A stretch of DNA of 64,000 nucleotides from the NCBI RefSeq assembly GCF_023898315.1, contig NC_064622.1, positions 270,745,503 through 270,809,502 on the forward strand. Direction: 5' to 3'. Positions 56,946 through 64,000 of the stretch are shown piece by piece. The translations under genes and the position numbers were made by a program. Numbering within the stretch: position 1 is the stretch's first letter; each line of letters starts with the position of its first letter. This DNA is from Schistocerca nitens (Eukaryota > Arthropoda > Insecta > Orthoptera > Acrididae). The notes beneath the pieces were generated by a model. The model searched no databases, was not told the origin of the DNA, and saw nothing but the letters and a program-made list of their open reading frames with translations.

Positions 56946-58189
56946 AACATGAGTAATGGAACAACCTTCGTATGGCCCCACTCACCATTTTTGCGAAATT
57001 TATTCAAGATGGCAGATTCAAGATTTCAGCAATAGATATGGCAACGTCGCAATGACGTCATGGCGGGAAGTTCAAATTTTGGTGGGGAGATAGGTCAATT
57101 GGGCTACCTCCACTAACCTAACGACATCCCCTACCCTTCTCCTCCCCTACCCTCCACCAGAAAATGGTGAGTAGTTCCCACTCCAGCAGGATAATGCAAC
57201 ACACCATGGTTACCTCCACTAACCTAAGAAAATGGCGAGAGGAAGGGGAACTTTGCTACCTCCACTAACCTAAGTCATCCGACCGCCACCTCTTCCTAGG
57301 AATTGGCGGGAATAGGACTCAGTCTGTGCTCGATAGGATGGACGTAAGTCTTTATTTTGCAGTCAGTATTTATTTAAACAATTAGAGGCAGTGCGTTCAC
57401 CACAAGGTCCAGAGTCCAACTGACCTAGTACACAGTACTGCCACCACAGGGCACCGTCGTCCCTCCCTTGATGTAATCAAAGATGGCAGTCTGGAGGGGA
57501 AAAATGGCGGGAAGAGGATTCAGCCTGTTCTGGGCTGCTGGAGAGATGAAGGAGTGTACTTTATTTCGGAACAATTTATTTAGGGGTGAATTTAACAAAG
57601 TATATTTATTACACTAATACAAAACACACACCCTGATGTTCTCGAGATTGCAGTAAATAGTCTACAGACCTGCAAACTACTCGTAAATAATGCAGTACAC
57701 TGATGTGCAGAGACGCAAAAAACTCATAAATTACTGAAATAATGCAGTACACAGCATACAGACACGCAAACTACTCCTAGACCACTTAAATAATGCATGT
57801 GTAATGCTATGCAAACACGCTTACAATGCTTAAACAGCCAAAAATGATCCAGTGCACAAACACTAAGTGCACATATAAAATGCTGTCAAACTATCATCAA
57901 CCGCAAATATCAGAGGCTCCAACACATGCACACGTCAACGCTGCCGTGAGCCACCGCCGGATAGAGGAATATAGGGCATGAGCTATTGCTCTCAGGCCAC
58001 TGCCGATGGCAGGTGAAAGTTGCATCTACAGTTAGAGTTTTTTTGAGTGTTATACTGACATCACATGTCTATGTAAATAAGAGGCAAGGTAACCTCTGGG
58101 CCGCGCACGAGTGTTTACCGTTGCTGACACGAAACCTCTCTACCTGTGGATACTGACGTCGCAGGTCGCTCTATAGAAATCTGTTCCAA
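56946..58189. repeat. Unrecognised sequence with a 16-bp motif in three copies
   Basis: TACCTCCACTAACCTA occurs at 57105-57120, 57211-57226 and 57257-57272. Strings like AATGGCGGGAA recur nearby. The GTTCAAATTTTGGTGGGG at 57070 resembles the arms of the 50.96-55.22 kb element. No coding signal. Confidence 0.5.
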
Positions 58190-58690
58190 TGATTCCTAGA
58201 ATAACATCGACTGCTTTCTCCCTTGCGATCCTAATGGGACACCCTGTCCATTACTTACCAGTCCGTTCTTGGAATTGGTAAAGTGTCACAGAAATAGTTA
58301 ACTGTCACTTTTGTTGTAGTTTTCGTGATGTCTCAGCTTTCTGGATAGAAATTCTTATTCTAACAGGACCTGTTAACGAAAATAGCCCAGAATAACATCA
58401 AATGCGTTCTCCCTCGTGATCCTAACAGGACAGCCTGTCCTTTACTTCTTAGCCACTTCTAGGAATTAGTAAACTTTCACAGAAATAGTTAATCGTCGCT
58501 TTTGTTGTAGCTTTCATGACGTCTCAGCTTGTCTGAATGCAAATTCCTGTCCTAACAGGACCTGTTAACGAAAGTATCACAGAATAACACCGATTGCATT
58601 TTTCCTGATGGTCCTAACGAGGCATCACGTGTTACCCTTCCCAGAAATCGTAATATCCTGCTTTCAGGAAGTACCAGCTACCAAGATACA
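58190..58690. repeat. ~191-bp tandem repeat, about 2.5 copies
   Basis: AGAATAAC starts successive units at 58198, 58389 and 58581 (periods 191 and 192 bp). Units share TTTCACAGAAATAGTTAA-type, TTTTGTTGTAG and AACAGGACCTGTTAACG strings; the last contains the inverted repeat AACAGG/CCTGTT. The third unit is partial. The polymerase fragment begins directly after. Confidence 0.9.
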
Positions 58691-58692
58691 TA

Positions 58693-59628
58693 TCCTCTTT
58701 CTTTTCGAATTTAAGTGGGTATGACACTCACTTTGTAGTTGAGCACTTGGGTGATTTCAGCTTGGAGAACAATCAAGTCAATGTCCTACCTGAGAGCGTC
58801 GATAAATACATTTCATTCTCCAAATGAATGACACCAAAAATTGCGCTCTGCTTCCTTGATATGCTACGTCTTATTCAGGCGCCACTCCAGAAGCCTGTTG
58901 AAACTCTACCACAGGAGGATATGTATATCACTTGAGCTGCATTTCCCGATGAGGAAAAGTTTCAACTTGTGACTACGAAGAGGGTTTTCCCATATGAGTA
59001 TGTGGATAGTATGGCAAAACTCAACAAAACCAGGCTATCCGACATAACTGCATTCTCCAGCAACCTTATAGGCGATGCCATAACGGATGCAGATTATGAG
59101 CATGCCATGAATGTCTAGTGGGAATTCAATATTTCAATTTTAGGAGAGTACGCACAGCTTTACATGGACACAGACATGCACTTGCTTGTGGACGTTTTCG
59201 AGAAATTCCAGAGTCTATACATGGCCACATATTCTCTGGATCCCGCCTTTTATTATACGGCACCTGGGTTGTGTTGGGATGCAATGCTCAAGAAAACGAA
59301 GTGCAGCATTGAACTATTGACCGATGCTGACATGCTTGTTATCTTTGAGCGAGGGATCGATGGGGGACTTTGCCAACGTGTCCATAGGCACACGAAGGCA
59401 AATAGCCCGCAGATGGGTGACAGGTTCAACGTATCCTTTGATTGAAGTTACATAATGTACCTTGATGTAAATAACTTATACGGGCAAGCCATGCAGCAAT
59501 CACTGCCAATTGGTGAGTTTCGATGGGTGCCCAAAGACGAATGCAGGGGATTAGGTGGAAAAATCATGGAGGTTATGGCACCTGATTCTGATGTAGGGTA
59601 TGTGGTGGAGACAGAACTGACATTTTAG
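58693..59628 (+). pseudogene. Protein-primed type-B DNA polymerase fragment (Polinton/adintovirus-like)
   Basis: Translation with several stops and shifts gives exonuclease-region pieces in the first 450 bp. A better preserved frame from about 59164 to 59628 follows, containing AFYYTAPGLCWDAMLKKTK and ending at the palm motif YLDVNNLYG (59458-59484), which holds the first catalytic Asp. Stops lie near 59116 and at 59443. The later palm (the D-T-D motif), thumb and terminal-protein regions are absent. These motifs belong to the DNA_pol_B_2 family of protein-primed polymerases found in Polintons, adintoviruses and some linear plasmids. Integrase, ATPase and capsid genes were not found nearby. 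It is an old, inactive endogenous piece. Confidence 0.8.
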
Positions 59629-59639
59629 TTTGCATGATG

Positions 59640-60260
59640 CACATGTTGATTTGCTGCTGTGACCAGAGCAACTAGTTCCGCGAGGAGGCTCCATACCAAA
59701 ACTGATGACAACACTGGGGGTATAAGCGAAGATACATTATTCATTATCATAATCTCCAGCAGTGTCTCAGCATGGGTATGGAGCTGGCTAGAATCACCCA
59801 GGCTATCTCTTTCAAGCAGTCTCCCCAGTTGAAAGGGTATATTGATTTGAATACGAGACAGAGAGCTCCTGCAAGATCCAGGTGGCCTCACAAGGATACA
59901 CACATACTTGTGTTGGTCTACCGTGCCTTCCAGAATGACGAAATCACCTGGGGAATAACACAAAACATTCTCCAGACCATATTGCTCCCTCCTCCAGCCT
60001 GGACCATTCTGAAGTGTTGCAGGCTGTTTTCTTTCGAATGTTTTATGCTGTAAATGGCAATGGCCACCTGGCCACTGGAAAATAAAACATGATTCATCTG
60101 AAAGGCTACCTGGTGCCACTCAGTGGACGTCCTGTAGCAGTATTGGCATGCTAAATTCAGCCTTCTCAGCTGACGAACAGCAGTCAGTATGGGTGCATCA
60201 ACTACACACCTGTTGCAGAGACCCATATGCAACGTTTGCTGCACTGTCTTTGAGGAGACA
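59640..60260 (-). pseudogene. Tc1-type transposase relic
   Basis: On the minus strand, in alternating frames: VRQLRRLNLACQYCYRTSTE, WHQVAF next to SDESCFIFQWPGGHCHL (first catalytic Asp region), VQAGGGSNMVWRMFCVIPQ, and ILEGTVDQHKYVCIL. These are consecutive blocks of a Tc1 catalytic domain. The second half, with the last Asp and Glu, is not recognisable; termini not found. It abuts the polymerase fragment. Confidence 0.75.
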
Positions 60261-60519
60261 ATGCTGGTGAAGTATCCTGAACTTTGACCACTTCTTCAAG
60301 AAACACATGAGCACGTTGTTCATCCACTGTATTTAAAAACACAACGAATTCAACACAAATGGTCTTTGTTGACTGTCAAAAACAAGTAACCAACTTCGTA
60401 ACTATTTTGGAACAGGGAGATAAGTTCACAACTAAACTCAGGTACCCGTAATACCAGTTTTGATTGAGAGACAACAAAAGGAAGGCTTTTACAGCCAGAG
60501 TTTGGTCCCTATTATTTTA
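60261..60519. other. Nothing recognised
   Basis: Short unannotated stretch before the LINE tail. Confidence 0.45.
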
Positions 60520-62216
60520 TTTATTTATTTATTTATGTCTCAATTTCCGTAGGACCAAATTGAGGAGCAAATCTCCAAGGTCGTGAAACATGTCAGTACA
60601 CAATATTGCAACGTAAAAGTAATAACGGATAAAAATAAAATGTTTATGAACCCGAAAAAAGTCAATCCATAAGTTTAAGTAAACGCAATCAACAATACAA
60701 CAAGAATCAGCTTAATTTTTCAAGGAACTCCTCGACAGAACAGGAGTGGGCCCATGAGGAAACTCTTCAGTTTTGATTTGAAAGCACATGGATTACTGCT
60801 AAGATTTTTGATTTCGAGTGGTAGCTTATTGAAAATGGATGCAGCAGTATACTGCACACCTTTCTGCACAAGAGTTAAGGAAGTCCAATTCAAATGCAGG
60901 TTTGATTTCTGTCAAGTATTAACTGAGTGAAAGCTGCTTATTCTTGGGAAGAAGCAAATACTGTTTACAAGAAATGACAGTAAGGGGTCGACAAGAGGTT
61001 CGTGAACTTACACAACTTACTGCCCGAACCACCCTTTTCTGAACCAAAAATATCCTTTTAGAATGAGAAGAGTTACCCCAAAATATAATACCATACGACA
61101 TAAGCGAATGAAAATAAGCAAAGTAGACTAATTTTTGTGTCGAACGATCACTCACTTCAGATATCATTTGAATAGTAAAAATGGCAGCATTAAATCTTTG
61201 AACAAGATCCTGAACGTGGGCTTTCCACGACAGTTTACTATCTATCTGAACACCTAGAAATCTGAACTGTTCAGTTTCACTAATCATATGCCTATTCTGT
61301 GAAATTAAAATGTCAGGTTTTGTTGAAGTGTGTGTTAGAAACTGTAAAAACTGGGTCTTACTGTGATTTAGTGTTAGTTTATTTTCTACAAGCCATGAAC
61401 GTAGCTCATGCACTGCACTATTTGAAACCGAGCCAATGTTGCACACAACATCCTTTACTACCGAGCTAGTGTCATCAGCAAACAGAAATATTTTAGAGTT
61501 ACCCTTAATACTAGAGGGCATATCATTTACATAAATAAGGAACAGGAGTGGCCCAAGCACTGATCCCTGGGGCACCCCCCACTTTACTGTACCTCACTCA
61601 GATCCTACATCACAGCCATTATCAACATTGTGAATAATGACATTTTGCTGTTTGTTGTTAAAGTAGGGCATGAACCAATTGTGAGCTACTACCTGTATTC
61701 TGTAATCGTCCAGCTTCTGGAGCAATATTATGTGATCAACACAATCAAACACCTTAGTTAAATCAAAAAATATGCCTAGCATTCGAAACCCCTTTTTTAA
61801 CCCTTGCAGTACCTCACAGAGAAAAGAGAATATAGCATTTTCAGTTGCTAAACGACTTATAAAGCCAAACTGTACATTTGATAGCAAATTGTGTGATATA
61901 AAATGATCAATTATCCTTACGTACACAGCCTTTTCAATACCTTTAGTAAACACTTATGGCATAGAAATAGGTCTAAATTTGTCTACGTTATTCCTTTCTC
62001 CCTTTTTATAAAGTCGCTTTACTACCGAGTACTTTAATCGTTCAGGAAATTGACTATTCCTAAAGGAAAAATTACAAATATCGCTAAATACAGGGCTACC
62101 ATGTGCAGCACAGTACTTTAATATTCTGCTAGGCACTCCCTCATAACCATGGGAGTCCTTAGTCTTCAGTGATTTAATTATTGACTCAATCTTCCCCTTG
62201 TCAATATCACAAAGGA

Positions 62217-62217
<1 letters not shown>

Positions 62218-62292
<75 letters not shown>
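62218..62292. repeat. (TA)n microsatellite inside LINE copy E
   Basis: Thirty-seven uninterrupted TA units; relative to copy D this is an expansion within formerly coding sequence. Confidence 0.95.
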
Positions 62293-62294
<2 letters not shown>

Positions 62295-63070
62295 GACTTA
62301 TAAGTAACAGAAATATTTTTACTACGAACTGACTTTATATTGCCGATCTTGTGCTGCTGGCCAGACACTTCCAACTTACCATATTGTTTTAATATTATCC
62401 TCTGAATTAGCTATTCTATTTGCATACCACATGCTCTTTGCCTTCCTAATAACATTTTTAAGCACCTTACAATACTGTTTGTAATGGGCTACTGTAGCTT
62501 GTTGTGACTACTTCTAACATTTTGATATAATTCCCACTTTGTTCTACATCATATACTTATCCCACTAGTGCACTACCCAGGCTACATATTACTGCTAGCA
62601 CCCTGTTTAGAACATTCTAATGGAAAGCAACTATCAAAGAGAATGAGAAATGTGTTAACGAAAGCATTATATTTATCATCTATGTTATTGACACTATAAA
62701 CATCATGCCACTCTTGTTCCTTGGCAAGGTTTAAAAAACTTTATATTGCTGTTGGATTAACTTTCCTACATAGTTTGTAATTAAATGTGACATTTGTTTG
62801 ACTACAAAAGCCTTTTAGTATTAAAATTTGTGCATCATGGTCTGAAAGGCCATTCACCCTTTTACTAACAGAATGTCCATCTAGTAATGAAGAATGAGTA
62901 AAAATATTGTCTATGGCTGTGCTACTGTTCCCCTGCACCCTACTTGGAAAAAACAGTCTGCATCAGATCATATGAATTTAGGACATCCTTTTCCTTGTAT
63001 CATCGTATACAAAATTTATATTGAAGTCACCACATACAACTAATTTCTGGTACTTCCTACAAAGTGAATG

Positions 63071-63305
63071 GAAATGGAAATGCCGTGTGGCTAGGACCTC
63101 CCGTTGGGTATACCATTCGCCTGGTGCAAGTCTGTTGAGTTGACGCCACTTCGGTACTTTGCGTGTCAATGGGGATGAAATGACGATGCTAAGGACCCCT
63201 CAACACCCAGTCCCCGAGTTAAGATGATCTCCAACACAGCTGGGAATCGAATCTGGGCCCGTAGGCATGACATTCCGTCACACTGACCGCTCAGCTACCA
63301 TGGAC
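63071..63305 (-). mobile_element. tRNA-derived SINE (fourth family) inside LINE copy E
   Basis: On the minus strand it starts TCCATGGTAGCTGAGCGGTC, with a B-box-like GATTCGATTCC near 63245-63255. A body containing CATTTCATCCCCATTGACAC follows, ending GGCATTTCCATTTC. GAATG on both sides (63066-63070 and 63306-63310) is a possible short target duplication. LINE endonuclease coding resumes on each side. Confidence 0.82.
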
Positions 63306-63595
63306 GAATGATAAACCCTCTCTAGCTTGAGCAGAAATGCTCTGAAGTCAGAGTTAGGGGACCTATTAACTACAACAATTAGAAGTTTCGTTTCACTAAA
63401 TTCAACTGCCCCTGCACAACACTCAAATATCTGTTCAGTGCAGTCCTGTGATATGTCTATGGACTCAAATGGAATACTGTGTTTTATGTACATAACCACT
63501 TTCCCACCCCACAAGGAACTCCTGGAAAAACTTTACTCTAGTAGTTTGAGTATCAAATGTTTAAAACCTCACTCTCCTTGAGAGGAGCTCATTGG

Positions 63596-64000
63596 GACAA
63601 ACTAACATTTAAGTTATGGTTTTTATGAGTTCACAGTTTTTACAGTCTTGCCAAGTGTATCAGACAGGATACCAACAGGCCTGAAAGCACGTTCCGAGGT
63701 CCCTTGGCAGAGAAGGTGGCATGCGGCTGGCGGCATGTGGCTGGTGGCACTGGATCCAGAGCAGACTACTTCTCTTGCCCAGCTGTGGCATAACTGCCAT
63801 GATCATTGCAGACATGGTCCTAAATACCCACACGGTGGAGGTATACTTCCTCCTGATTGGCGGCTCGTGACATTGGCAGATGCAGCAAAATGTTCATGGC
63901 AGGAGCGACCTCTCTTGCTCATGTACACACCCTCTGTGTTTTGGTCTGGGGTAAGCGAAGGACATCTTTAGGTCACTCTGCAAATGCCAGAGTTGGAATG
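63596..64000. other. Nothing recognised
   Basis: A 107-codon plus-strand open frame at 63648-63971 shows no domain. A short near-tandem GGCGGCATGTGGCTGG-type repeat lies near 63725-63750. Confidence 0.45.

Larger units (their letters stand above)
60730..63590 (-). pseudogene. LINE ORF2 (endonuclease-RT), broken
   Basis: Endonuclease: SLWGGKVVMYIKHSIPFESI, CTEQIFECCAGAVEF; after the SINE, LVVCGDFNINFVYDD and VNGLSDHDAQILIL. RT: LKYSVVKRLYKKGERNNVDK, FRPISMP, FGFISRLATENAIFSFLCEV, GIFFDLTKVFDCVDHIILLQ, MPQGSVLGPLLFLIYVNDMP, FLFADDTSSVV (catalytic Asp pair intact), FRFLGVQIDSKLSW and YGIIFWGNSSHS. Frameshifts near 61954, 61590 and 60990. A 75-bp AT-dinucleotide expansion lies upstream of the RT (62218-62292). 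Confidence 0.88.
60520..63595 (-). mobile_element. LINE copy E (CR1/Jockey-group)
   Basis: Read on the minus strand: endonuclease (63595-62740, split by a SINE), RT (about 62200-60920), a 3' untranslated region with a hairpin at 60543-60589, and an ATAAATAAAT-type tail at 60516-60537. It is the closest relative in the window to LINE copy D at 24.3-26.3 kb. The 5' end is truncated inside the endonuclease domain. Confidence 0.88.

Noticed and set aside
62218-62292. CRISPR or satellite array
   Set aside because: It is a simple TA dinucleotide run with no spacers. No CRISPR-like array exists anywhere in the window.

Overview
The window looks like repeat-dominated intergenic DNA from a large orthopteran genome. 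The tRNA-derived SINEs, the long-armed foldback element beginning ACAAGGGAACCTCCCC and the Penelope-type element resemble repeats I remember from Schistocerca grasshoppers; that placement is recollection, not a search. I recognise no intact host protein-coding gene. The only clear host-derived coding piece is a decayed histone H3 copy near 16.0-16.3 kb on the minus strand. Nearly everything else that can be named is a transposable element or a remnant.

Layout. 0-8 kb: mostly unrecognised AT-rich sequence with one SINE, a 962-bp foldback DNA element and LINE scraps. 8.2-14 kb: two stacks of nested insertions. A LINE carries a Mutator-like element, which itself holds a LINE scrap, and a mariner, which itself holds a SINE. 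Next to it a SINE is split by a hAT-type element that is split by another SINE. 14-19.2 kb: dispersed repeat motifs, the H3 pseudogene, a possible PIF/Harbinger scrap and an intact-looking Tc1-type transposon. 19.9-29 kb: a LINE, then a Copia element broken by a minus-strand LINE, then a second, almost identical Tc1 copy. 29-39.4 kb: four LINEs or LINE pieces, one interrupted by a long-TIR Tc1/mariner-superfamily element.

40-49.8 kb: a decayed minus-strand Gypsy element (pol, polypurine tract, LTR), a second LTR copy, and between them a minus-strand Penelope-like element (RT plus GIY-YIG) followed by an array of inverted Penelope termini and a Tc1 relic. 50-57 kb: (ATT)n, a 4.3-kb element with about 250-bp terminal inverted repeats and no recognised gene, containing three tandem 115-bp tRNA-like units, then a hAT transposase relic. 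58-60.3 kb: 191-bp tandem repeats next to a fragment of a protein-primed type-B DNA polymerase (Polinton/adintovirus-like), then a Tc1 relic. 60.5-63.6 kb: a minus-strand LINE with a SINE inside its endonuclease region.

The most informative signals are RNA-structural. Five LINE copies end in the same two-stem hairpin with compensatory base changes, and the Penelope termini carry a hammerhead-like core (CTGATGA, 6-bp stem, GAAA) with a compensatory pair change. Both are read by eye and need covariance-model testing. LINE clade names (CR1/Jockey group) and superfamily names are inferred from protein motifs only.
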